Assembly (NCBI RefSeq): GCF_038050405.1
Contig: NZ_CP150900.1
Coordinates: forward strand, 3,410,001 to 3,474,000
Length of the DNA: 64,000 nucleotides
Source of the DNA: Paraburkholderia sp. IMGN_8
Lineage (GTDB): Bacteria > Pseudomonadota > Gammaproteobacteria > Burkholderiales > Burkholderiaceae
Direction: 5' to 3'
Shown here: positions 35,565 through 45,128 of the stretch, in pieces
Layout of the letters: each line of letters begins with the position of its first letter
How positions within the stretch are numbered: the first letter of the stretch is position 1
The notes under the pieces: model-generated
Databases searched by the model: none
What the model was told of the DNA's origin: nothing
What the model saw: the letters and a program-made list of their open reading frames with translations, nothing else
Position numbers and translations under genes: made by a program

Positions 35565-36098
35565 ATGTCCACCAGAAAAATGTCGCGCATTCTCGCCGTT
35601 GCCGCCACTGCTCTCGCCATCGGCGCGGGCGCTGCCTATGCCGTACAACCCGCTCATGACGGTCGCAGCGGTCCCGACGGCTGGCATGGCCACTTCATGA
35701 AAGAACTGTCGCAACTGCATGACCAGTTGAAGCTGAATGCGGATCAGGAGAAGCAGTGGCAAGCCGCGCTCGACACCATGAAGCAGAACCACGAGGCCAT
35801 GCGCGCCAATCATGAACAGATGAAGAACCAGTTCAAGGCGGCGCAGCAGCAGCCCATTCTGGACCTGAACGCGATGGCCGCGGCACATCAGCAAATCGAG
35901 CAGAAGGACGCACAACTGCGTCAGCAAACTTCGGATGCGTGGCTCAAGTTTTATAACGGCCTGAACGACCAGCAGAAGACCACCGTCAGCACCGCGCTGA
36001 AACAGCGCTTTGCGAAGATGGAAGCGCGTCACGAAAAGATGCACGAGCGCTGGGAAAATCGGAAGGGCGCAGCGTCGGCGCCGGCTGCCAGTCAGTAA
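35565..36098 (+). CDS. Spy/CpxP-like periplasmic protein
   Basis: This 177-residue protein has a signal peptide (cleaved near AYA-VQ), then a helical, Gln- and Met-rich chain. LNADQEKQWQAALDTMKQNH and LNDQQKTTVSTALKQRFAKM correspond to the paired LTxxQ-type elements of the Spy/CpxP family, which act as periplasmic chaperones or stress-sensor ligands. AAGGAGCT precedes the ATG at 35565. It is divergent from an OmpR-type two-component pair, the usual partnership for CpxP. Confidence 0.85.
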   Translation: MSTRKMSRILAVAATALAIGAGAAYAVQPAHDGRSGPDGWHGHFMKELSQLHDQLKLNADQEKQWQAALDTMKQNHEAMRANHEQMKNQFKAAQQQPILDLNAMAAAHQQIEQKDAQLRQQTSDAWLKFYNGLNDQQKTTVSTALKQRFAKMEARHEKMHERWENRKGAASAPAASQ

Positions 36099-36146
36099 GC
36101 GGCAGATACTACGGGTGGCGGCCTTGGCTGACCGCCACCGGAATGC

Positions 36147-36179
36147 AAAAACGCCACGGAAAATTTTCCGTGGCGTTTT
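36147..36179. terminator. Bidirectional terminator between the Spy-like gene and pirin
   Basis: AAAACGCCACGGAAAATTTT is followed by its reverse complement CCGTGGCGTTTT, giving a long, almost perfect stem with T-tracts on both strands between convergent genes. Confidence 0.9.
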
Positions 36180-36275
36180 CGTTTGAACCCGCAGCGTGGA
36201 TGCCGGTGCACTAGTTGCGTCCTCAACTATCGATCATGAACGCTCAGCCGCTCGGCGGTTTATCTACTTAGATGC

Positions 36276-36986
36276 TTAGCCGTTAAGCGGCCCCAGATCG
36301 AACAGCAGCACTTCGGCGTTGTCGCCCTTGTCGAGCGTCACCTTGTCGGTCTCGACGAGCTTTGCCGCGTCACCGGCATTGAGCGCTTCGCCGTTCACGC
36401 TCAGCGCGCCCCGCGCCACGTGCACGTATGCAAGCCGTCCCTTCGGCAACGCAAACTCAGCCTGCTCTGCACCATCGATCAGCGCCGCGTAGATCGACGC
36501 ATCCGCGTGAATCGTCACGGAACCGTCGCGGCCGTCGGGCGAAGCGACCACGCGCAGACGGCCGCGCTTGTCGGCGTCGTTGAAGCGTTTTTCTTCGTAG
36601 CCGGGCTGGTCGCCCGCGCGTTGCGGGATTACCCAGATCTGCAACAGGTGCAGCGGCTCGTTCGCCGACGCATTGAACTCGCTGTGCATCACGCCCGTGC
36701 CGGCGCTCATCCGCTGCACGTCGCCGTGACGGATCGTCGAGCCGTTGCCCATGCTGTCGCGGTGCGCGAGCGCGCCGTCGAGCACGTACGTGACGATCTC
36801 CATGTCGCGATGGCCGTGCGTGCCGAAGCCCTGGCCGCCGGCGATGCGATCTTCATTGATGACCCGCAGCGGTCCGAAATGCACGTGTTGCGGGTCGCGG
36901 TAGTCGGCAAACGAGAAGCTGTGATACGAGTCGAGCCAGCCGTGGTTGGCATGGCCACGCTCGTCGGAACGGCGAATCTCGATCAT
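36276..36986 (-). CDS. Pirin-family cupin protein
   Basis: This 236-residue protein has the pirin two-cupin fold. The metal-site motif GTHGHRDMEIVTYVLDG near residue 57 and the downstream GTGVMHSEFN give the expected three His and one Glu. Bacterial pirins include quercetinase-type dioxygenases and regulators; the role here is open. CGGGAGTACCCC precedes the ATG at 36986, which excludes a 26-codon extension. Confidence 0.92.
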   Translation of the reverse strand: MIEIRRSDERGHANHGWLDSYHSFSFADYRDPQHVHFGPLRVINEDRIAGGQGFGTHGHRDMEIVTYVLDGALAHRDSMGNGSTIRHGDVQRMSAGTGVMHSEFNASANEPLHLLQIWVIPQRAGDQPGYEEKRFNDADKRGRLRVVASPDGRDGSVTIHADASIYAALIDGAEQAEFALPKGRLAYVHVARGALSVNGEALNAGDAAKLVETDKVTLDKGDNAEVLLFDLGPLNG

Positions 36987-37589
36987 GGGGTACTCCCGGT
37001 CGGTAAATAACGATGGCCAGAATGTATGGGCGCGACGTGCGCTAAACAATCCTCGCGGACGCACCGGATCGTTTCATAAATCCGTGCAATCGAGCGGCAG
37101 TGCGGCGCGCGGCCCGGCCAGCTGGCAGCCGGCGTCCGGGCAGCCGGCTTCCAGGCGGCCTGCCCCGGATGGCCGGCCCCCGGATACGAACGCCAGCCCA
37201 TTTCCGGCAACGGCTGATCACAGCAGGCAAAAACGGACAAAGCAGCGGGCAACGGCGTCGCGCATGCACAACGCATCCGCCCACCTAGCCACCGCCCTAT
37301 GGGTTCCTCACTGGCGCACCGCCCCTGTTCGGGTAAAATACCGCCCTTTTCGAGACGACGTCGGCGCGCGGGCTTGCCGGCGGGCTCGGCATGCTGGGCT
37401 GCGACGGGGCAGCCGCGGGCGTCAAGCACGCGCACATGCCCCTCGATGCGCCGAACCGGCGCTAGCTGCGCCGTGGCAGCATCCACACGCGGCGCGACAA
37501 TTTTGACCGCCTAGAATAGCGACGGCCGGCCACAAGCCGGCGATCGTCGAGATCGAACCACACGACGATCAGTTTGATCCAGGAGAAAC
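36987..37589. other. 603-base GC-rich intergenic region
   Basis: I see no gene. Around 37100-37180 there are many overlapping GCCGGC, CAGCCGGC and GGCCGGCC elements that can form several hairpins. Rightward frames across it have poor coding character. The promoter of the amino acid importer should lie in the last 150 bases. Confidence 0.4.
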
Positions 37590-38366
37590 ATGAAGAAGTT
37601 CGCACTGTGCGTGGCGCTTGCCGTCATGGCCACCGGCGCCATGGCGAAAGAATGGAAAACCGTGCGCATTGGGGTGGACGCCAGCTACCCGCCGTTCGAA
37701 TCGAAGGCGGCCAGCGGGCAAGTAGTCGGCTTCGACGTCGATCTGACCCGCGCGCTGTGCGCGAAGATGAACGTCAAGTGCGTGTGGGTCGAGCAGGACC
37801 TCGACGGCATCATCCCCGCATTGAAGGCCAGGAAGTATGACGCGATCGTGTCGTCGCTGACCATCACGGACAAGCGCCGCGAACAGATCGACTTCTCCGA
37901 CAAGCTGTTCGACGCTCCGGCCCGCATGATCGCCAAGGCCGGTTCGCCGCTCTTGCCGACGGTTGAATCACTGAAGGGCAAACGCGTAGGCGTCGAGCAA
38001 GGCTCGACTCAGGAAGCCTACGCAAAAGCATATTGGGAGCCCAAAGGCGTGACCGTGGTGCCCTACCAGAATCAGGATCAGGTGTATGCCGACCTCGCAT
38101 CAGGACGCCTCGACGCCGCCCTGCAAGACGAAGTGCAAGCCGACGCCGGTTTCCTGAAGACGCCGCGCGGCAAAGGCTTCGCATGGGCCGGCCCGGAAGT
38201 GAAGGACCCGAAGACGATCGGTGAAGGCACGGCCATCGGTCTGCGCAAGGACGACGCCGAACTGAAGGCGATGTTCAATCAGGCGCTGGCGCAAGTTCAC
38301 CAGGATGGAACGTTCAGGAAGCTCGCCAAGCAGTACTTCGACTTCGACATCTATCCGGGGCACTGA
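37590..38366 (+). CDS. hisJ: Periplasmic amino acid binding protein, HisJ/ArgT type
   Basis: This 258-residue binding protein has a signal peptide ([19 protein letters not shown]) and the family-3 motif [13 protein letters not shown] near 27-39. [34 protein letters not shown] and the GVEQGSTQE loop fit basic amino acid ligands (Lys, Arg, Orn or His). It is the first gene of a four-gene ABC importer set. A 307-base gap separates it from the permease, so it may be expressed more strongly. Confidence 0.92.
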   Translation: MKKFALCVALAVMATGAMAKEWKTVRIGVDASYPPFESKAASGQVVGFDVDLTRALCAKMNVKCVWVEQDLDGIIPALKARKYDAIVSSLTITDKRREQIDFSDKLFDAPARMIAKAGSPLLPTVESLKGKRVGVEQGSTQEAYAKAYWEPKGVTVVPYQNQDQVYADLASGRLDAALQDEVQADAGFLKTPRGKGFAWAGPEVKDPKTIGEGTAIGLRKDDAELKAMFNQALAQVHQDGTFRKLAKQYFDFDIYPGH

Positions 38367-38673
38367 GCCAGTCACCGAGCAGTCCACCCGCAATACAAAG
38401 CAACACGCAGCACCCACGAAACTCGGGGCTCGCCCGCATGGGCTTTCCCCTGGCTTCGGAATACAGTCGGGAATAGATTCAAACGAGCTTCAAACCAGAT
38501 TCAAAACGAGAATCGAAACGCGCGCTGCAAGGCCGGCAACGGCCATGCAGTCATGATTTGCACAGCGGTGCGCTGTGCGCCGCAGGTCACAGCGGGCTCA
38601 GGCTCGCGGCAAACGCGGCGCATAGCTGGCCGCGTCTTTCGCGGTGCGTCCCACGCATCGTCAAGGACCCCAT
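38367..38673. other. Gap inside the amino acid importer operon
   Basis: No gene. GGGGCTCGCCC near 38426 with GGGCTTTCCCC downstream can form an imperfect stem, a possible partial terminator or RNA stabiliser between the binding-protein gene and the permease genes. Confidence 0.35.
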
Positions 38674-39363
38674 ATGTTCCTCCAAGGCTACGGCCCGTTG
38701 CTTCTCAACGGCACCTGGCAAACCGTCAAACTGGCGGTGTTGTCGCTGGCGTTCGCTTTCGTACTGGGCCTGCTCGGCGCGGCGGCGAAACTGTCGAAGA
38801 ATCGCGTTTCATATAGTGTCGGCACCGTCTACACGACGCTGGTGCGCGGCGTACCCGATCTGGTGTTGATGCTGCTGCTGTTCTATAGCATCCAGATCTG
38901 GCTGAACAACATGACCGACCTGTTCGGCTGGGACCAGATCGACATCGACCCGTTCGTGGCCGGCGTCGCGGTGCTCGGCTTCATCTACGGCGCGTACTTC
39001 ACCGAGACCTTTCGCGGCGCGTTTCTCGCGGTACCGCGCGGCCAGCTCGAAGCAGGCGCGGCGTACGGCATGACCGGCTGGCAGGTGTTCTCACGCGTGA
39101 TGTTCCCGCAGATGATGCGCTTCGCGCTGCCAGGCATCGGCAATAACTGGCAGGTGATGGTGAAAGCCACAGCGCTGGTGTCGATCATCGGTCTCGCCGA
39201 CGTCGTCAAGGCCTCGCAGGATGCCGGCAAAGGCACGCTGCGGTTCTTCTTCTTCACCCTGTTCGCAGGGGCGATCTATCTCGTCATCACCACAGTGTCG
39301 AACTTCGTGCTGATGTACCTCGAAAAGCGTTACTCGACCGGCGTGCGAAAGGCGGATCTATGA
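38674..39363 (+). CDS. hisQ: Amino acid ABC permease, HisQ type
   Basis: This 229-residue inner-membrane permease has about five helices. The EAA loop reads EAGAAYGMTGWQVFSRVMFP, which contacts the ATPase, and the N-terminal GTWQTVKLAVLSLAFAF is typical of the family. AAGGA lies just upstream of the ATG. It ends four bases into the next gene (ATGA overlap), so the two permeases are translated together. Confidence 0.92.
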   Translation: MFLQGYGPLLLNGTWQTVKLAVLSLAFAFVLGLLGAAAKLSKNRVSYSVGTVYTTLVRGVPDLVLMLLLFYSIQIWLNNMTDLFGWDQIDIDPFVAGVAVLGFIYGAYFTETFRGAFLAVPRGQLEAGAAYGMTGWQVFSRVMFPQMMRFALPGIGNNWQVMVKATALVSIIGLADVVKASQDAGKGTLRFFFFTLFAGAIYLVITTVSNFVLMYLEKRYSTGVRKADL

Positions 39364-40073
39364 TCGGGATCATCCAGGAATATTGGCGCAACTATCTTTA
39401 TACCGACGGCTACCGTTTCACCGGCCTCGCGATCACGCTATGGCTGCTGGTGGTGTCGATCGGGCTCGGCTTCTGCCTGTCGATCCCGCTCGCGGTAGCG
39501 CGCGTCTCGAAGAAGAAATGGCTCGCCGGTCTCGTGTGGCTGTATACGTATATATTTCGCGGCACACCGCTCTACGTACAGTTGCTGCTCTGCTATACCG
39601 GCTTGTACAGCCTCGAAATCATCCGCAATCACGAACTGACCAATGCGTTCTTCCGCGACGGCATGCATTGCACGCTGCTCGCGTTCACGCTGAACACCTG
39701 CGCGTACACCACCGAGATTTTCGCCGGTGCGATCAAGGCGACGCCGTACGGCGAGATCGAAGCGGCGCGCGCTTACGGCATGTCGTCGTTCACGCTGTAC
39801 CGGCGGGTGATTCTGCCGTCGGCGCTGCGCCGCGCGCTACCGTACTACAGCAACGAAGTGATCCTGATGCTGCACGCCACCACCGTCGCCTTCACCGCGA
39901 CCGTGCCGGACATCCTCAAGATCGCCCGCGACGTGAACTCGGCCACGTATCAGTCGTTCAATGCGTTCGGCCTCGCCGCCCTGCTCTATCTGTTGATTTC
40001 TTTCGCGCTCGTGTGGCTGTTCCGCCGCGCCGAGCGCCGCTGGCTCGCTTACCTGCGGCCGCAAGGCAAGTAA
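39360..40073 (+). CDS. hisM: Amino acid ABC permease, HisM type
   Basis: This is a 237-residue second permease half. FRGTPLYVQLLLCYTGLYSL is the typical HisM/ArtM element. The EAA loop reads EAARAYGMSSFTLYRRVILP. It overlaps hisQ by four bases and precedes the ATPase by 45 bases. With HisQ it forms the membrane heterodimer. Confidence 0.92.
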   Translation: MIGIIQEYWRNYLYTDGYRFTGLAITLWLLVVSIGLGFCLSIPLAVARVSKKKWLAGLVWLYTYIFRGTPLYVQLLLCYTGLYSLEIIRNHELTNAFFRDGMHCTLLAFTLNTCAYTTEIFAGAIKATPYGEIEAARAYGMSSFTLYRRVILPSALRRALPYYSNEVILMLHATTVAFTATVPDILKIARDVNSATYQSFNAFGLAALLYLLISFALVWLFRRAERRWLAYLRPQGK

Positions 40074-40118
40074 CCCAGGGCATCTAGCCCCAAGCAAGTA
40101 AGTCCGCCAAGGATCCCG

Positions 40119-40898
40119 ATGAACACCAAGAAGCAAAAGCTCTTCGTCGACGAGCTTCACAAACAGTACGGCGACAACGAAGTCCTCAAGGGCGTGTCGC
40201 TGAAGGCCAACGCCGGCGACGTGATCAGCGTGATCGGCTCGTCCGGTTCGGGCAAGAGCACGATGCTTCGCTGCATCAACTTCCTCGAGCAGCCGAACTC
40301 GGGACGCATCTTCGTCGACGGCGAAGAAGTGCGTACGCAGATCGGCAAGGCCGGCGCGCTGCGCGTATCCGATCCGAAGCAGTTGCAGCGCGTACGCACC
40401 AAGCTGTCGATGGTGTTCCAGCACTTCAACTTGTGGGCGCACATGAACGTGCTCGAGAACATCATCGAGGCGCCGATCAATGTACTCGGTCTGAAACGCA
40501 AGGAAGCCGAAGAACGCGCGCGTCAGTACCTGGAGAAAGTGGGCCTCGCTCCGCGTCTTGAGAAGCAGTACCCGTCGCATCTGTCGGGCGGCCAGCAACA
40601 ACGCGTGGCGATTGCGCGAGCCTTGGCCATGCATCCGGATGTGATGCTGTTCGACGAACCCACTTCCGCGCTCGATCCCGAACTGGTCGGCGAAGTGCTG
40701 AAGGTCATGCAGACGCTAGCCGAAGAAGGCCGCACGATGATCGTCGTCACACACGAGATGGCGTTCGCACGCAACGTGTCGAATCACGTGATGTTCCTGC
40801 ATCAAGGCCGCGTCGAGGAAGAAGGCCATCCCGACGAAGTGTTCAGGAACACGAAGAGCGAACGGCTCAAACAGTTCCTCTCCGGAAGCCTCAAATAG
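40119..40898 (+). CDS. hisP: Amino acid ABC importer ATPase, HisP type
   Basis: This 259-residue ATPase powers the importer. Walker [10 protein letters not shown] is at about 42-50, the Q-loop MVFQHFNLW follows, then the signature [15 protein letters not shown] and Walker [15 protein letters not shown]. High similarity to HisP/GlnQ-type sequence is evident. It is the last gene of the operon, followed by a strong terminator. Confidence 0.94.
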   Translation: MNTKKQKLFVDELHKQYGDNEVLKGVSLKANAGDVISVIGSSGSGKSTMLRCINFLEQPNSGRIFVDGEEVRTQIGKAGALRVSDPKQLQRVRTKLSMVFQHFNLWAHMNVLENIIEAPINVLGLKRKEAEERARQYLEKVGLAPRLEKQYPSHLSGGQQQRVAIARALAMHPDVMLFDEPTSALDPELVGEVLKVMQTLAEEGRTMIVVTHEMAFARNVSNHVMFLHQGRVEEEGHPDEVFRNTKSERLKQFLSGSLK

Positions 40899-40946
40899 AG
40901 ACGTTTGTACGGCCCGCTATTTGGGCTGTAGTCGAAGTAGCATTAC

Positions 40947-40970
40947 AAGGCGCTTACAAGCGCCTTTTTT
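40947..40970 (+). terminator. Terminator of the amino acid importer operon
   Basis: AAGGCGCT-taca-AGCGCCTT runs straight into six T residues, about 50 bases after the hisP stop. Confidence 0.9.
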
Positions 40971-41489
40971 GTTTCGCTCACCTGTGCATTCCGGTCTTTT
41001 GCGCCGCGAAATGCCTGCCCGTATGCTCGAATTCCCACCTCTTCCGCCCTACTCTGCTGCATTTAATGCGTCAATAGTGGCAATCCTTAACGTTGTTCGC
41101 CCCGAACCGTGATTCCCTTGTCGCACAAGGGTTTCCGGCCGTTTTTCGAGTGTCGCAACAGTTCCTCGAGCACATTCGTATTGCAATTTGGAGACACCTG
41201 CCAGGACAGGTACTAATTTCTTCTCCCAGACAAGGGTATTTTTGATAAATTAGTAACCAAAGTAGCAAAACAAAGTTCATTAAAAGTAGTTTCACTTCAA
41301 AACACAGAGGAGAACCGGTCGGCGAGGGATCGGCATGACGCTCAGAATAGCCACCCAGGCTACCCGTCACGGCAGGAGGCCCAATCCACCCGCTAATCTC
41401 CCTGGTACCGATTTCTGTTCGGCGCTGCTTGCGTCCGAACACCATTCGCAGTACTGGGTTTTACTTTTTGACAGGGTATGGAGGAGAAG
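40971..41489. other. AT-rich leader and promoter region of the porin gene
   Basis: No gene. From about 41200 to 41310 the sequence is markedly A/T-rich compared with the rest of the window, as expected for a strong promoter and a long 5' leader of a major porin. I cannot place -35/-10 boxes with confidence. GGAGGAGAAG at the end is the ribosome site. Confidence 0.5.
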
Positions 41490-42599
41490 ATGAAGAAAGC
41501 TTTGCTCGCCGCGGCGCTGATGACAGCCGGTGTAGTTGCGCACGCCCAAAGCAGCGTAACGCTGTACGGCCGCCTTGACGCTGGCCTCGAATACATCAGT
41601 GGCCTTCCGAACAACAGCTATACCGGTTCCACGTCGCGCTTCCGTGCGGAAAGCGGTGACTGGGGCACGAGCCTGTGGGGCATGAAGGGCGTCGAAGACA
41701 TCGGCGGCGGCAATAAGGTTCTGTTCCAGTTGGAAGGCTCGTTCAACACCATGAACGGTCAAGGCCCTGGCGGCGGCGGCCTCTTCAATCGCTGGGCAAC
41801 GGTCGGTATGTCGAACGACGCGTACGGTACGCTGACGTTGGGCCGCATGCTCTTCATCTCGAACGGCGTGTGGGACTTCGACCCGTTCGGTCAGTCGAAC
41901 TGGTCGTCGGCATCGCTGGTGCGTGGCCGCAACTGGCCGCAATCGAGCAACAACATTGCGTATCAGTCGCCGAAGCTCTACGGCTTTGACATGTATGGTC
42001 AGTACGCCCTGTCGAATGCCACGAGCTGGAACGGTAACGGCACGACGCCGCAAGGCCGCGAAGCCGGTCTGCAACTCACGTACACCTCGTCGCTGTTCCA
42101 GGTGCGCGGCTTGTACGACGAAATCCGCAATAACGCAAACGGTCAATTCACTGACCCGTTCACGTTCTCGCGTGAATACACGGCCGCGGCCAACGTGTTC
42201 CTCGGCCAGTTCAAGATCCAGGCCGCGTACCAGGCGATCCGTACGTCGGGCGCAGCCAGCGCAGCGGGCCAGGCTCCGACTTCGCTCGATCACGAATGGG
42301 GTGGTGTGACGTGGCAAGCCACGCCGGCTGCCGCACTGATCGCAGCGGTCTATCACGTGAACGCGAACAAGGGCGCGGGTAACGCAACGATCTACACGAT
42401 CGGCGGCTCGTACAACCTGTCCAAGCGCACGCTGCTGGACCTCCAGGTCGCAACCGTGCGCAACAGCAAGACGGCTAACTTCGGTCTGGACGCCAACGCC
42501 GAAGGTCCTGGCGGCCAAACCTCGGCTGGCTACAACGAGAACCCGCTGCATGGCAAGAGCCAGACCGGCGTGTACGCAGGTATTCAACACTCGTTCTAA
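41490..42599 (+). CDS. Outer-membrane porin, Gram-negative 16-strand type
   Basis: This 369-residue porin precursor has a signal peptide (MKKALLAAALMTAGVVAHA-Q). The mature start is SSVTLYGRLDAGLEY, typical of Burkholderia general porins. Alternating hydrophobic strands continue to the terminal GVYAGIQHSF, where the final Phe is the outer-membrane assembly signal. The ATG at 41490 sits right after GGAGGAGAAG; an ATG at 41478 overlaps that site. Codon use is strongly biased, consistent with high expression. Confidence 0.95.
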   Translation: MKKALLAAALMTAGVVAHAQSSVTLYGRLDAGLEYISGLPNNSYTGSTSRFRAESGDWGTSLWGMKGVEDIGGGNKVLFQLEGSFNTMNGQGPGGGGLFNRWATVGMSNDAYGTLTLGRMLFISNGVWDFDPFGQSNWSSASLVRGRNWPQSSNNIAYQSPKLYGFDMYGQYALSNATSWNGNGTTPQGREAGLQLTYTSSLFQVRGLYDEIRNNANGQFTDPFTFSREYTAAANVFLGQFKIQAAYQAIRTSGAASAAGQAPTSLDHEWGGVTWQATPAAALIAAVYHVNANKGAGNATIYTIGGSYNLSKRTLLDLQVATVRNSKTANFGLDANAEGPGGQTSAGYNENPLHGKSQTGVYAGIQHSF

Positions 42600-42690
42600 G
42601 CGAACGGTGTGCCCCAAGGGGACTTCCTTCGGGGCGTAGTCACACGATCTTCAAGGGAATCTTTTTCACGCTGCTGCGAGAGGCGCGTAT

Positions 42691-42726
42691 CGGTGCGATG
42701 TCCGAAAGGGTATCGCACCGTTTTTT
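42691..42726 (+). terminator. Porin gene terminator
   Basis: CGGTGCGAT and ATCGCACCG form a perfect 9-base stem followed by TTTTTT, about 90 bases after the porin stop. Confidence 0.9.
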
Positions 42727-42832
42727 ATTTCCACGCGCGGTTTTTCTACGGCCCCGGCGCACCAGCGCGGTGCGTACGTTGCAATGCCGGCGGCGCTTTA
42801 TACCGGCGTTCTAATGCTTAAGGCCGAGCCGC

Positions 42833-43225
<393 letters not shown>

Positions 43226-43307
43226 CTACGCCGCGCCGGATGCGTTGCGGCAATCCGGCGCGCGCTTATAGACATTCATCAGCGTTCGTTCCAACTCGCG
43301 GCCCTGT

Positions 43308-44996
43308 TCACTCGACCGGTTCGGTATAGCCCGATGTAATCGGATAACGCCAGTCGCGGCCGAACGCGCGGTGCGTGACGCGAATGCCGATGGGCGCCTG
43401 CCGACGCTTGTACTCGTTGATCTTGATGAGACGCGTGACGCGTTTCACGTCTTCGACCGCGTAGCCCGCTGCGATGATTTCGGCGAGCGAGCGATCCTCT
43501 TCCATGTACATGCGCATGATCGCGTCGAGTACTTCGTACGGCGGCAAGCTGTCCTGATCGGTCTGATTCTCGCGCAGCTCGGCCGATGGCGCGCGCGTCA
43601 GAATCCGCTCGGGAATCACGTTCTGCTTGCCGAACGTGGTCGCCTGGTTGCGGTAGTGACACAGCTTGTAGACCAGCGTCTTGGCGATGTCCTTGATGAC
43701 CGCGAAACCGCCGGCCATGTCGCCGTACAGCGTGCAGTAGCCAACCGCCATTTCGCTCTTGTTGCCAGTGGTCAGCACGATCGAACCGAACTTGTTCGAC
43801 AGCGCCATCAGCAAGGTGCCGCGGATGCGGGCCTGGATGTTTTCTTCGGTGGCGTCTTCGGCGCGGCCCGCGAATTCGCCGGCAAGCGAGCAGCGGAACG
43901 CGTCGAACATCGGTGCTATCGCGATCTCGTCGTAACGTACGCCGACGCGGCGGGCCATCTCGGCGGCGTCTGTCGTGGAGATGCCGGCGGTGTAGCGCGA
44001 CGGCATCATCACCGCGCGCACACGGTCGGCGCCGAGCGCGTCGCAGGCGACGGCCAGCACCAGCGCCGAATCGACGCCACCCGACAGGCCGATCAGCGCG
44101 CCCGGGAAACCGTTCTTGTTGATGTAGTCGCGCACGCCCATGACGAGCGCGGCGTACACCTGCGCTTCGAGCGGCAACTCCGGCGCGATCGTTGCCGGCA
44201 GCGGTTTGCCGCCGTCGAACTCGACGATCGCGTGGCCTTCCTCGAACTGCGCCATCTTCGCGACCAGCGCACCTTCGCCGTCGAGCACGAACGAGCCGCC
44301 GTCGAACACCAGTTCGTCCTGCGCGCCGACCATGTTCACGTAGACCATCGGCAAACCTGTCTCGCGGATCCGCGCGCGCAGAATATCGACGCGCACCGCT
44401 TCCTTGTTCAGATGGTACGGCGAGCCGTTCGGAATCAGCAGCACTTGCGCGCCCGCCGACTTCGCCATTTGCGCAGCCGATGCATGCCATACGTCTTCGC
44501 AGATCACTACGCCGTACTTCACGCCTTCCAGTTCGAACACGAACGGCTTCGGGTCGGATGCGAAGTAGCGCTTCTCGTCGAACACTTCGGTATTCGGCAA
44601 ATCCTGCTTGCGATAGGTGCCGACCACCTCTCCGTCGACGATCAACGACGCCGCGTTGAACGTATCGACCGGCGGCACGCCGCGCTCGATCGCCGCGTTT
44701 GCATTACCATGGCCGTGCGCCGCGTCACGCAGCGGATGGCCGACGATCACATGCAGGCCGGCGAACGGCTTGAGCTGCGCGGCGAGATCGGCCAGTGCCG
44801 CCGCACTCGCGGTGTAGAACGCGGGGCGCAGCAGCAGGTCTTCGGGCGGATAGCCGGAGAGCGCGAGTTCCGGTGCGATCAGCAGCTTCGCACCATCGTT
44901 GTGCGCGGCGCGCGCAGCAGCGACAATCTTCGCGACATTGCCGGCGAAATCGCCGACGGTGACATTGATTTGAGCAAGAGCGATTCGGGTCTTCAT
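43308..44996 (-). CDS. nadE: Glutamine-dependent NAD+ synthetase
   Basis: This 562-residue enzyme makes NAD+ from nicotinate adenine dinucleotide. The N-terminal nitrilase-like glutaminase domain (1-250) has the catalytic Cys in GVVICEDVWH and a Glu in LIAPELALSGYPPEDLL. The C-terminal synthetase domain carries the P-loop GLSGGVDSALVLAVACDA. The ATG at 44996 begins MKTRIALAQINVTVGD, the usual N-terminus, and an upstream 30-codon extension has no support. It is followed by glnB. Confidence 0.95.
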   Translation of the reverse strand: MKTRIALAQINVTVGDFAGNVAKIVAAARAAHNDGAKLLIAPELALSGYPPEDLLLRPAFYTASAAALADLAAQLKPFAGLHVIVGHPLRDAAHGHGNANAAIERGVPPVDTFNAASLIVDGEVVGTYRKQDLPNTEVFDEKRYFASDPKPFVFELEGVKYGVVICEDVWHASAAQMAKSAGAQVLLIPNGSPYHLNKEAVRVDILRARIRETGLPMVYVNMVGAQDELVFDGGSFVLDGEGALVAKMAQFEEGHAIVEFDGGKPLPATIAPELPLEAQVYAALVMGVRDYINKNGFPGALIGLSGGVDSALVLAVACDALGADRVRAVMMPSRYTAGISTTDAAEMARRVGVRYDEIAIAPMFDAFRCSLAGEFAGRAEDATEENIQARIRGTLLMALSNKFGSIVLTTGNKSEMAVGYCTLYGDMAGGFAVIKDIAKTLVYKLCHYRNQATTFGKQNVIPERILTRAPSAELRENQTDQDSLPPYEVLDAIMRMYMEEDRSLAEIIAAGYAVEDVKRVTRLIKINEYKRRQAPIGIRVTHRAFGRDWRYPITSGYTEPVE

Positions 44997-45128
44997 GGCA
45001 GGATCGACAGGCAAGCCACGCGGCTTGCGAGTACCGCGGCTGGATAGCTCGACGGAACGGACAAATCGGATAAACGAACGACGCACCGCTAAACGCTACG
45101 CGTCGCTCATTGGAAACAGTCACACAGA

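Noticed and set aside
36946..37506. Rightward 186-codon frame upstream of the amino acid importer
   Set aside because: It starts inside pirin and is Pro/Arg/Ser-rich without a domain; it is GC-rich intergenic noise.
41367..42617. 416-codon leftward frame antisense to the porin
   Set aside because: The porin has a signal peptide and a terminal Phe; the opposite frame has neither domain nor ribosome site.
43371..45047. 558-codon rightward frame antisense to nadE
   Set aside because: Shadow of nadE, which has all catalytic motifs.
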